From contig NC_035178.2 in the NCBI RefSeq assembly GCF_001659605.2, positions 786,159 through 850,158 of the forward strand: a DNA stretch of 64,000 nucleotides. Reading direction: 5' to 3'. This DNA is from Manihot esculenta. Lineage: Eukaryota > Streptophyta > Magnoliopsida > Malpighiales > Euphorbiaceae. Positions 1-12,400 of the stretch are shown here, piece by piece. Position 1 is the stretch's first letter. Every line of letters begins with the position of its first letter. The position numbers and the translations under genes are program-made. The notes beneath the pieces were generated by a model that was not told the DNA's origin, ran no database searches, and saw nothing but the letters and a program-made list of their open reading frames with translations.

Positions 1-3000
1 AAAATTCAACTCATTTAATTTAATATAAATGAGATATACACTTATTAGCGGTGATCTAATGTAAATTTTAAATACAAAATTAAAAATTATTCTCGTAATA
101 TATAATTCTATTTAATCTATATTAAATGTGATCTTTAATATTAAAAATAGTGTACAAAATTAATTTAGACAATGAGTGAATAATTTAAAAATAATTTTAC
201 TATTTAGAATATTAAATGTCAAAAAACATGAGAAATAAATTTTTTGAATTGAAAAATGATAAAAATTATAAGAAATGAATATATATATAGTTAAAAATAC
301 ATAAATTAAATAGTAAAATTCATTTGATAATAAAATTATAAAATATTTTAATTAAATAATTTTAAAATAAAGACATTTTTTAATTTAATTATAATTTTTT
401 TATTTATAGTAAAACTATTTAAATACTTTAAAAAGTTAAAAAAAAATTTAGAAGAATATGTGGGCGTTACTTGGTGGATAGAAGGGAAATTTTATATAAC
501 TTTTGGTATTGGAGAGAGATATATATATGTGCTACTCAATCAAGTATTTTCTCTACATATAACAATTAATCTTATTTAAATTACTTAATTATGACGACAG
601 CAAACTAAATATATATATATACTTTATATTGCCACTCAAAAGAAAAATAAATCACGTGAGTTTAATTTATTTATGGCAATTATTGGACGAGCTTGTCACG
701 TGCAGAGGCTCCTTTACACATACGGCATTGCATCGGTTGTAAAAATGTAAATTAAAACAAAATGGATTTCAAAAACAGATGAAAAGAAAAAAAAAAAAAA
801 AAAAAAAAAAAGGGAAAATAAAGTTTGAGCACTCAACAATGGGTAAATGCACATAACACTGCTGCAATTACTATTTCATTGCTGATCGTTATTTCTTATA
901 TAATATTATTACTATTAAATTACTGATTTTTTTTTACAAGTTAATCATATTTAATTAAACAAATGAATTTTATAAAATATAATAACATTTTAATTAAATA
1001 AATTTAAATTTAATAAATTATTGAATCTATAAAAAAAAAAAAAAAAAAAAGCAGAGGAGAGAGAATGAGTCAATAAACCAAGAGGGATGAGGAAGAAGTA
1101 GCGCGTGGGCGTTTTGCATGATCGAGGCGTGGCGCCGATGGCTATAATAACGTCAGACCCGTAGCTATCATTACTATGAATGCCATTTCATTTCTTTCTA
1201 TTTTATAACCAACCAAAAGAGATAAAGGGATCCACAAAAGCCCAAAAGCAATAAATTCATTTTTAATTTGAATATATTCATACAAAATCCACACTAAATC
1301 AAAATTATTCTAAATCATATTATACCATTTTTAATTCTGATTTGAAGCCAACTTAAAAATAGAAATGAATTACATGGAGTTTTTATAGTATATAATTGAA
1401 TTTTGGAGATTATAAATTAATATCCATAACCAATTCAAATTTATTTATATACATAAATTTATGTTTATAACTAGTTGAAATAAAAAAATAAAAATGAAAT
1501 AAGTCAGGCTGGATGGAATTGAAACCTCCGGTCACTCCAGCTACTTTCTTGTTATCGGGGCCCAGCATCTAGAACTAGAATCTGTCATCATTAATCCCAC
1601 TAACTCAGAAATCAACAATTCTAATTTGTAAAGCCACCCTCCTTTGCAATTTATTGTAAATACGCTAATCTGTCTCCCTATCTCATTGTCTTTTTGGTCT
1701 TCAAATCTGCATCCCCAACATCTAACCGTACTCATTTAATAAGCCACCCACCTCCTTTTTGACCATTCTCTCCCCCCTCTAAATTATGACGTCATTCAAC
1801 TCACCACAAAAAAAATAAAAAATAAAAAACAAGCAAAACAAGTCAAGACGAGTGACTACACGAAATCAAGTGAATGGATATGTGTCAATACACTCTTTAC
1901 CCCCCAAATTGTAAATGTGGACTTTGTGCTCGCACGCCAATTGTGGGGATGTCTACCCCCAATTTGAGTTTATTATTATTTCTTCTCATACATAAATATA
2001 AAATTATTAGAATTTCATATATATTATTAAATTCATATAGACTATTTTAACTACTATAATTCAAATGGTCGAGTATACCCATATTTAAGTATCTACTTTT
2101 TTTTTTCTTAATTTCTTATTAGAGAAAAACATATTTTAATTTAAATTAAAAAATTAAATTAAATCAATTAATTTCAATTTCGCAAAACATTCAATTTAAT
2201 TCAATTAGTATTTTTTATATTATATAATTTTTTATTCGATTTAAACATATTAAATAATCAATTACCTGAATTAATCAATTTTATTATATACTATTATACT
2301 AATCTTAAATTTATTTTTATTTTTCGTACACAATCCAATTAATAGTATTTAAACAAATTAAATTTATAAATTTTAATTTTAATATAATCAAACTAAATTA
2401 AATTAATTTTAATCAATTTTAATTTAATTTATTTATATAATTAATAATTTATTTAATTTAATTTCTAATATTTTTAAATTTTAATTTTAATTTTTTCGAT
2501 TCAATTTGAAATACAAACTATTCCACATACCTATTTCTTACTCGAAAAAGTAAGAATTGTGTGAAAATTTTCATCCATCTAAACAGTCTAGTCCTAAGTG
2601 GGGTAGTTACAGATAATGTGCCCTCCTCTTATAAGCCATTCAACCACCATGCACTATATAAGTAAATATTTAATTTATTTGTGAAAATTAAAGTATTGAG
2701 GAAAGATTTGAGATAATCCATAGGAAAACAGAAAGAGAGTGAATGAAGGTGTCATTTTCAGTCACCAACTCAACTCAACTCAGTGGTGAGCAGAGAGCAG
2801 CATAGTGTTAGGGAGAAGGATAGTGTGGACCTTCAAAGTTATAAATGAGCAAGTCAAGTTCACATTCGCAAATTGACTACTGAATCCCTCCTCCATTTAT
2901 TACCATTTCCCATATCTAATATCCACTCACCTCATTAATAATTTCATTTTCTCTCTGTTTTTTTCCTTATCAAAAATACTATCTTTATTTTAATTCTATA

Positions 3001-3304
3001 CTTTAGATTCCACGAATTAAAAGTTTTTCAGTCTAACTTTTTTTTTTATTATATTTAAAAAAACAAAAGTAAAAGAAATCGACACCAACTTAGCATTAAT
3101 TATGTAACGCAATTTCGCAAGGAATTGTTGGATGTATGTTAATATTTATATGACAAGCACCCGAAAGGAAGGGGTAATTACGTAAATGAAAGGAACATCT
3201 CACGACATACGACAACTAAGTATTAACTTGGGCCGTGGACGAGCGGTTACTTGAACACTGCTACTTATACTTCCCTCTCCTCTCTTCTCTTCTCTTCTCA
3301 GCAA
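1..3304. other. A/T-rich intergenic region upstream of NPC1
   Basis: I see no supportable gene here. The stretch is strongly A/T-rich, with poly-A runs near 789-811 and 1031-1050 and a low-complexity block at about 2090-2520. Two CACGTG G-box cores lie 44 bp apart (653-658 and 697-702); they could serve a gene left of the window or be chance. Short ORFs here have no recognisable protein features. A C/T-rich tract starts at about 3270 and marks the approach to the NPC1 promoter. Confidence 0.6.
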
Positions 3305-3313
3305 CTATAAATT
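3305..3313 (+). promoter_or_regulatory. Probable TATA box of NPC1
   Basis: The motif CTATAAATT lies about 155 bp upstream of the NPC1 start codon. A pyrimidine-rich leader (about 3355-3425) typical of plant 5' UTRs follows it. The spacing would place transcription start near 3335-3345. This is a motif call with no direct evidence of a start site. Confidence 0.55.
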
Positions 3314-3464
3314 GAGTCTACTTTTTGACTCCTTCACCATACCAAACCAACAAGCTCGCCTTTTTTTCTCTCTGATTTCTCTCCCTCTGTCTCCTTCTCC
3401 TCTTCTGTATCTCTCTCCTATGTGCACTCTCATTCACTAATCAGTATTCTGTGTCTCGCTTGCA

Positions 3465-6400
3465 ATGAAGCTTCTGCTATGGATTTCTCTGTTCCAGGCT
3501 AGTTCTCAGCTTCCATTTTGATTTCTTCATTGTTTTCTTCCATTTTTTAGCTTATTTTTCCTTTTCTTCCCCCCCCCCCTTTTTTTTCATGCGAAGTTTC
3601 TCTGTTTTATTTTGAAAGATGTGATACGATTGCTCTGTTTCTCAACTTCTCGTTCTGCTTTGAAATAGTTTTCTATAACTACAATTGTATCCTGCTCTTT
3701 TTTTTTTCGGAATTTTTGTTTTTATTTTGAGAAATGTAGGAAAGCAGAGTAAAAACAAACTCGCTCTTCTGTTTCGACTTTATTGTTTGTTTCGGTTTTC
3801 CCAAATTTTCTCAGTTAAAGCAGTCAGCCGACTATTATGTATATAGAGAGAAATGAGCACGTCATTCCTATTTGTGGATTTTAAATAGAAAATTTGGAGA
3901 GAACTGAAATTATGTGTTTCTCTCTTTAAGCGAAAGAGTGTATTTCTGTAGAATTTCTATTTTTCTTATAGTTTTCTTTTTAATTGAAAAGAACTTCACG
4001 CGATAATAAATTGTCGTTTGTTAAGTTTGGGGATAGAAAGAAGTTTGCTTTTTCAAACTTAAAGAGGAACTCTTTGTTTTTCATACGGAAGGAGCAGTAT
4101 TACATTTTCAGCATTACCAATGAATTGTCAAGGGGTCATGAAAACTGAAGATGAAATTTTCCTATCTAACTTCTTCTTCTGTATTTGTTTATTTATTTAT
4201 TTTATTTTAGAAAAAAAAAACTTTATAATCTTTATCTATCTTGCTCTGTTTTCTCAGATACTGGTGACTGAAATGAATATTTACACATTCTTTAATAATT
4301 GTTTTAAGATAAAAAAAAAAAAAAGACAAAAAAATGTGCGCCATTCAATTTGTAATTTTGGATATTATCTATCATCTTTATGCAGCGTTACGTGTGCAGA
4401 CATATTTTGTTTAGATTTTTAGTTAGTAGCTTTGGAATTTAAATGGAATGTATTGCCATTTTTGTGGTGGATCTCAGTCCATTTTGAATTTTGTGTTTCA
4501 GGTTCTCCATATTGCATCTATAATCTGTGCGGAGGGGTTCGATACACGATTGCTTTTGACATCCAATGCCAAATCTGGGTCAGGCGTTATTTTAATAATG
4601 TTTATTTATGTGAAAGCTTTATGTTAAAAATAATTTTGTAGACCTGCAACTCAACATAAGCTTTATTGTAATTTAGAGTTATTCAGCCCTGGAACTCTTA
4701 TATGGTCAGTGGCCATATATATATATTTCTCAACTCTCATCTCTAATTTCATGAGACGTGCTAAAGAAAATAAATTATTTTTGGATTTTGTTGATCTTCT
4801 AGTTGAATTGAGGAATTAATACTTTCCCACTCTCCAATTGTTTAGGGAAAGACGTTCTGAAGAATATTGTGCCATGTATGGTATCTGTGGAGCACGTGAT
4901 GACGGGAAAGTACTGAATTGTCCTCACGGTTCTCCGTCTGTGAAGGTATATTGTAGGACTTTAATTATTATTTGTATCCTTGATTGATGATTCTGCTGTG
5001 ATGTGTTCACATCATGAAGTTTCTTGTTTACTATATTTCCTGAAGTTCATTTACTACTACCCGACTTTTATTCGTTTTGCTTCTTCTTCTTTTTTTTTTT
5101 CCTTTACACAAGTCACTGTAGTTGTGTCATCTTTTTGTTTCATTTCTGCCTTTCATGAGTACGATGGTGCTTTTCCTTTGGTTTCTACAAGTTCGAAGTT
5201 TATATTAGCCTGCTATATTTGTAAATACTACATTACTTCTGTGTTTCTCAGCCAGATGATTTGCTTTCACAAAAGATCCAAAGTTTGTGCCCAACAATCA
5301 CTGGCAATGTGTGTTGCACAGAACCGCAGTTTGAGACATTACGATCACAAGTGCAGCCAGTAAGAACTCTTAGAAACTCTGGCAGTAATGTTCTGTCTGA
5401 TGACAGATATTCTTTATTTTTGCTAAGTTAAAAGATTTTGCATTTGGAGTTGGAGTTATTTACTGCCAATGAATACGATTTTAGACCAGTTGACTTTTTT
5501 TGCTTCTTTTATGGAGAATGATTGTAGCTCTTGGTCCTCTAATTGTAGTTTGCATCTAAGGCAGTGTCTGTATTGAGGGATCTCAGCTGTCCATTATTCC
5601 AGTACTGGGCATGGTGTCCATCATGTTTAAACAAGAGATTCTGCTACTGAATCTTTGAACAATTTATATTCTTTAAGCTCGTTTCTTTTTGGATGGCTAG
5701 ATTCATATTCTAGTTTAAATACAACAATAACAATAAAGCCTTAATCCTAGCTAGTTGGGTTGGCTATATGGATCATTTTTCACCTTTCAGCTCTATTAGA
5801 CATCAAGTCCACATCAATATCCAATGTCAACACAAATATCTTCGATGAAGCTCTGAAACTTTTGTCCCAAGGGCCAAGGATAAGTAAATGTTTTCTAGTC
5901 CTTCCTTGAAAGTCTCACTCCTCTTCTGTCTCCTTTTGTTAGCGTAAGACTCCCTTTCATCAAATATCATTCTCCACAGTCTCCGTTCATTTTTCTATTT
6001 TAATTGCTAAGGAGTTTGTGCATTCGGTTTTCTATTTAGATATTTAGGTCTTGCTGGAGAATCATGAGCTGTGTTCCACTTCAATATCATCAGCTAAGAG
6101 ATTGCAATTCCTTTGCATGCTTTCCACCCTCTCCCCAAATTATGCTATGTACACAACCAAATTAATGTCTGTTTTGCAGGCCATTCCTTTTCTTGTTGGC
6201 TGTCCAGCTTGCTTACGGAACTTTTTGAATTTTTTCTGTGAGCTTACCTGCTCTCCACATCAGAGTTTATTTATCAATGTGACTTCTATTTCCAAGGTTA
6301 GCAATGCTCACCCATCAATCTTTCAAGTTTTTAAAGTGATTTATGTGCTCTCCTAATCATGACCCATGAAGCATTGCATGCCACTTTGTTTTCATTTATG

Positions 6401-9400
6401 ATACAGCAAAGAATTTTTTTTAGAAATTGGAATGGAGCTGAGAGTTGAATGTAACCTTTATATATGAATTTGCAATGTTATTTGATAATTATCTTATTAA
6501 CAGGTTAAATAGCTTAGATCTGTAGGATCATGATATATTTGAGATATATGATTTATAATGATCCTTGTATTTTTCATTTCAGTGCTACTTTTGTATATTC
6601 TTTATTTTGTTAATTTCTCAAAATGCCTTTGGATCATGGGTTCATTTGAGTTGATTGCCATTACACTTCTTCTTGGAGACAGACACATCATTTTTTATGC
6701 TTATAAAGCTTTTCTATTTTTTTTTCAGGTTAAAAACAATTTCACAGTGGATGGAATTGATTTTTATGTAGCAGATGCTTTTGGTGAGGGGTTATATGAA
6801 TCTTGCAAGGATGTAAAGTTTGGTACTATGAATACTCGAGCTCTAAACTTCATTGGTGCTGGTGCTCAAAATTTTAAAGGTAAATTTATAATTTGAAAAC
6901 TGTAATCATCTCTCTCCTTCTCTCTCTCTCTCTCTCTCTCTCTCCCCCTCTCTCCTCCCTACCTTTCACTCTCTCATGCACACACAGTTCACCAATTACC
7001 TTATCCTTTCTTGGTAAGTATGATCAAAGGTCAGAATGAGCAACAATTGCTTAGTCTATCTAAGTGAGTTTTATTCTTATGGAATGAAATGTTCTGACGT
7101 GCTAAACGCTTATTTTAATTAACAATCTTGAATGTCCTTCGATGAGGTTCTTTAGTGACAAGTGAGGGTGGTTCTTTGCTCAATTGGTTGCTTAAAGCTT
7201 TCTTTGGATCTTTAGTCTTTGCTACTTATATTATTGGTTTAGCTGGTATTGATGGATGATTGCTAGCAGTTGATCATCTCATTATTGGGAACTAGGTAGC
7301 TCAGTATTTTTGTTGCATGTACAATCATATGATTCTTTATGCATTTAAAATTCATGAGGTGAAGAAGTAGACATTTTTGTCCTTTTCATTGCAATTCCCA
7401 GTTGCTTGTTTGTTGTGTATGATTGTCTGCATTTCTGGATAACTGTTAGTGCTTATGCCATGATTACTTCTGGCAGAGTGGTACGCATTTATTGGTAGAC
7501 GTGCAGCCCCAAATCTACCAGGCTCACCTTATGCCATTACGTTCAAGTCAATTGTTCCCGAGCCTTCAGGAATGAAACCTATGAATGTATCTACATATTC
7601 ATGTGCTGATACTTCACTGGGCTGTTCTTGTGGTGATTGCCCATCTTCTCCTGTTTGTACCAGTACAGCTCCTCCTCCTCAGCATAAGAAATCTTCCTGT
7701 TCTGTTAGAATTGGATCTATTAAGGTGAGGACAGAGGAATCCAGGTTGTTGGAAAGTTTTTATTATTGGATAAGCATTCGAGTATTCTTCTTTATTTATT
7801 TGTTTGTCTATATATGTTTCTAATTTAGTTTCCCTGTTCAACCTCTGCAGGCCAAGTGCATTGACTTTACTCTAACAATCCTTTATATCGTGTTGGTTTC
7901 AATGTTTTTGGGGTGGGGTCTCTTTCATCAAAAAAGAGAAAGGAACCAAACTTCTGGAATGAAACCAATGCAACATAGCATGGATATTGGTGACTTCCAT
8001 TCTGTTATTAGGAGGAAGGATGAGAATCTCCCCATGCAGGTCTCAATTCCTTCTGTTGAATGAAATTCTAGTAGCTATTTTTTCCTCATTAAAGTGAATA
8101 AATCTGATAGAATGGATTAATTTGAGATTTATGCATATTATGTGAATGTTTTAAGAAGTGAAAAATTTTGTAGGCCTCTTGTTCTTTTCTTACTTTCTGG
8201 CCAATTTCATTTTAGGACTCATGTTTTCTTTTTATTTTGGCTTATTAATTACCAGATGCTTGAAGATTCTCCACAAACTGGAAACAGGGTTCAGCTTTCA
8301 ATTGTGCAAGGATATATGTCGACATTTTACAGGTTACTGCCTATCCCATTAATGCTAATATCGGTTTAGCAGAATTTTTTTTACCCTGTGGATTACTTTT
8401 GTTCAGGAGATATGGAACATGGGTTGCTCGACATCCTGCCCTTGTGTTGAGCAGTTCTGTGGTTGTAGTTCTTCTGCTCTGTTTAGGTCTAATCCGTTTT
8501 AAGGTTGAAACACGACCTGAGAAGGTATTATTATGTGTAAATTGGTCTCCCCCACCCCCTCTATGAACAGATACAGTTCCTTTTTGGTTTTTGTGTACCT
8601 AATCTTTCTTCTTGTGGATGCTCATTCTCAGCATTATTTGTTCACATAACTTGTAGGAGAGTAAAACAGCATGAGATAGAAGTACGTATAAATTGTTTCA
8701 AGAGATAGATATATCTAACAAGTACTGTATTTAATAGTTGTTGTACAGGAAATTATTGATAAGACATGGTAAATAAGGAGGAAAATAATTCATTATTTGT
8801 ATTTCAAGTGCAAAATATGCATTGGTGGCAAATCACAGAATCATGAAAATAATATGTAAATTGTTTAATTATTTAAGAATCAGGTCTAGTAGTGGATCAG
8901 TAGTGTTTTTTTCCCCTTATTAAGTCATTGATAGATGTACTAATAAATTTAAGTTGAGATAGTTTATTTTACTGGGATGGTAAATTTTGAGAAATGAATA
9001 TGTTCACATATAATTATCATGCTTTTACCGATACTTGGTTTCTCCATATAATTATTACTTCTGATTCATGCATTGTTTCAGCTATGGGTAGGGCCTGGGA
9101 GTAAAGCTGCAGAGGAGAAAAAATTTTTTGACAGCCACCTAGCTCCTTTTTACAGAATTGAGCAGGTGTTGCATTTATTTTTTTTATGTGCTTTATTTGT
9201 TTATATATCTTTATTTTATGATAGCCAGTTTCATCATTATGTTTTTGTTTTGTGGTAGACAAGTCGTGATCTTCTAGATGGCAATTCTAGAACTTGGATG
9301 TGACTTTCAAGGACTTGGAAAATTTTGAATTGTTCCTTTTTTATTTCTTTTTCTCTTAACAAGTGAACTACTTGACTTCTGCTCTCTCTCCTTTTTCCAT

Positions 9401-12400
9401 TCAGAAATCCTGACTTATGCATCTTGTAATGCATTTATTTTTCATATCTAAACTGTACTGTGATTCTGTGTGTTTGTGGAAGGGAGGGGGGGCAGGGCGG
9501 ATTGCAATCTAATGATTCATTTGGCCATTATCTGCTCTGTGGATGTTGTGCCTCATATTTGCTATCATTACTTTACATGTGCAGATGTGCATGTATTTGC
9601 TACACCCTAAACAACTTATATGTTGATTGCTTTCAGTGTAGGTGCCTATCTGCATGGGAACTGGTTTCTATATCTATAGTTTAGCTTTGGAATTTCCTTT
9701 TCCTTTTATTATGGTCCTACTAAAAATTTTTGGAAATAACTAAGGCTGATGATTTCCCCCCTTTCAGCTAATTCTGGCTACCACACCAAATGCTGAGGAT
9801 GGCAAATTACCAAGTATTATAACAGAGGAAAATATAAAGTTACTGTTTGAAGTACAAAAGAAGGTAGTCATGTCTAGTCTGCTTTCATGAATGTATCAGA
9901 CTGTTATGTGAATGGCAGTGAACTTCAATCAAGTTTTACATGATGTTTACATAATTTTCTGGACTTATCTTATTGGTAGTGTTTGTTTCAAAATGTTTTA
10001 CTGTAATAATACCTTTTCTGACAGATCGATGGAATTCGTGCAAATTATTCTGGATCAAAAATATCTCTAACTGATATCTGTATGAAACCACTGGACCAAG
10101 ATTGTGCAACTCAAAGTGTTCTGCAGGTTGTTTTCTTCCTTGGTTGTCCTTGTTGGTGTGAAACTGTTGATGCATTTTGGTGATTAAATTATAGTAATGA
10201 AACTTACAGGTTTTTCTCTTGTTCACTCCAAGGTACTAAGAGATTTTATAATTCCTTGAATGGCTTGCTACTATCAGCACTTAGCAGTCTATGCAATGTT
10301 CATATTTATATCACATAATAATTACTAATATGTTCTTAGATTTCCTTTTTCTTATGATGATGTTGACACACTAACGTTTTTCTTGACATGTATCCCAACC
10401 TTTCTTTCCCTGCCTTTTTTTTACTCTTCAACTCTCCTTCCCCAATAAACAAAAAGAAGTTCTGAGCTGTTTTTACCTGAAGTAAACCTGCTTTTACTAT
10501 GTTCTATTCATATTTTTGCTTTTAAGTTATTTATTTTAATGCAACATTACATCTTCAATGCCTTTCAAGTACTCATCTTTTGTGTCTAATGCTCCTCTCT
10601 CTCAATCTGTGACCCAGTATTTCCAAATGGATCCTCAAAACTATGACAATTATGGGGGAATTGAGCATGTGCATTATTGTTTGCAGGTATAATTTGATAT
10701 TCTTTGTCTCTCTTGGAACTCTAGAACATATTTTTGTTGTTCATAAGTTAGCAAGATTAGCATTTTCATCACTTTTTGTGGGCATTAATGCTTTTTGGGC
10801 CCTTTAGTTACAAAAGGAGCTATAATAAGCAATTCAATTGAAGAAGAAAATTACTGTTATGCTTTTTTTGAAAAAAAATTTTAATTTTACTTTTTCATTC
10901 ATCCTGGAAGGTTGGAGAAATAAAACTTGCACTATGATGGTTAGAGAAGATTGAATTCTTACAAATTTGGAACTTGTGTTGCTGGGTATGATGTTCACAG
11001 GTTGATTGTGCACAGCCTGTTTGCTTCCAATCTAACTACTGGACATACTATCCTTGTTCTCTTAATGTCTTATTGATATATATCTGGATCTGAAGTTGAC
11101 AAATTTTTTATTAAAGGAAGCAGATATCTTTCTTACATTATACCTGGTCTTCTGATTTAAATTTTTCTTTAACCCCAGACAACTTTTTTTCTTTGATAAT
11201 GTAATTGGCATTTTGGGTAATGTTTGTTGTGAAAATTATGTGTGCACACGCAAATACAAGAGTGTAAGAGAATATAAACAATCAAAGAGAGACAGATTTT
11301 CGTGGTTCAAAAATATGGTTTCTGTCTTCATGAGAAAATCCTGCTTGCTATTCAAAATTATACCTGAGGTGCCTCTTTATAATTAAGATCCAAGGATCTC
11401 AAAATACATCGTGCTTCTTTTATCAGTATAAAATAGCCTTGACCCATTACAATTAGTATGCTTAGGAAGAATAGGAATAACTGTAGCCAGATAAAATACA
11501 ATCAGCTCTGCACACATCCCCATTTCCGAGGTCTTCATTTATGCAGGAAGTTTCTGAATATGAGCCACTCTACGGTGGTTCTTTAACTCAAACAATGTTA
11601 AAATAATTGACATTGCATTTAATGTGATATTTATTTCCATTGGATAGTGATATATATTTATTTAACTAGAGTTTGCTTTTTTTTTTCTTTTTTCCCTGCA
11701 TTAATCAAGATGGCTGAATTATTTTATCCACATTGACTTTTCTGAATTGTATAAGAGCTTGTCTTCTAGTATTTAATCTCATATTCAAGTATTCTTCCAG
11801 CTCTCTCTTCTATTTTTCTTTTGTTTTAGATTGTCTGTCATATGTGTTATTTCAGCATTATACCTCTGCCGACAAATGTATGAGTACCTTTAAAGCCCCT
11901 CTTGATCCAAGCACTGCTTTGGGAGGTTTCTCAGGGAGCAATTACTCAGAGGTAGTTATTTACCTTGTAAAAATAGCAAATACAGATATGTCTGGAGCAT
12001 GTGACGATCTCGTAATGATTTTTCTGGACAGGCTTCTGCATTTATAGTAACTTATCCAGTAAACAATGCAGTTGATAGAGAAGGGAATAAAATTGATAAA
12101 GCTGTTGCTTGGGAGAAGGCCTTTATTCAGTTGGCAAAGGTAGGCATTTGTTTGGTTAGTGAAGATTTGCTTTTCCTCATTTCATTGGTTGTTTATGTAC
12201 TTTTCCTTGTGCAGTTCTCTTTGTTCAAGGTCTGCCATGCAGTATCACATTTTAATTTACAAAAACATATTCATAATGGTATCAAAGTATTTTTACAATC
12301 ATATGGATTTCTTAATGTAAATTTATGGCATTTTACATCCATAATTCTATGTTGTGCTATGAAGTATATCTCTAGCACCAAGAAATCTGGTTTGGCTGGT

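Noticed and set aside
1541..1735. 64-codon minus-strand ORF in the left spacer
   Set aside because: Short, isolated, no domain, no splice partners visible.
4120..4641. ORFs of 100 and 69 codons before NPC1 exon 3
   Set aside because: They lie in introns 1 and 2, are A/T-driven, and the second only overlaps exon 2 in a wrong frame.
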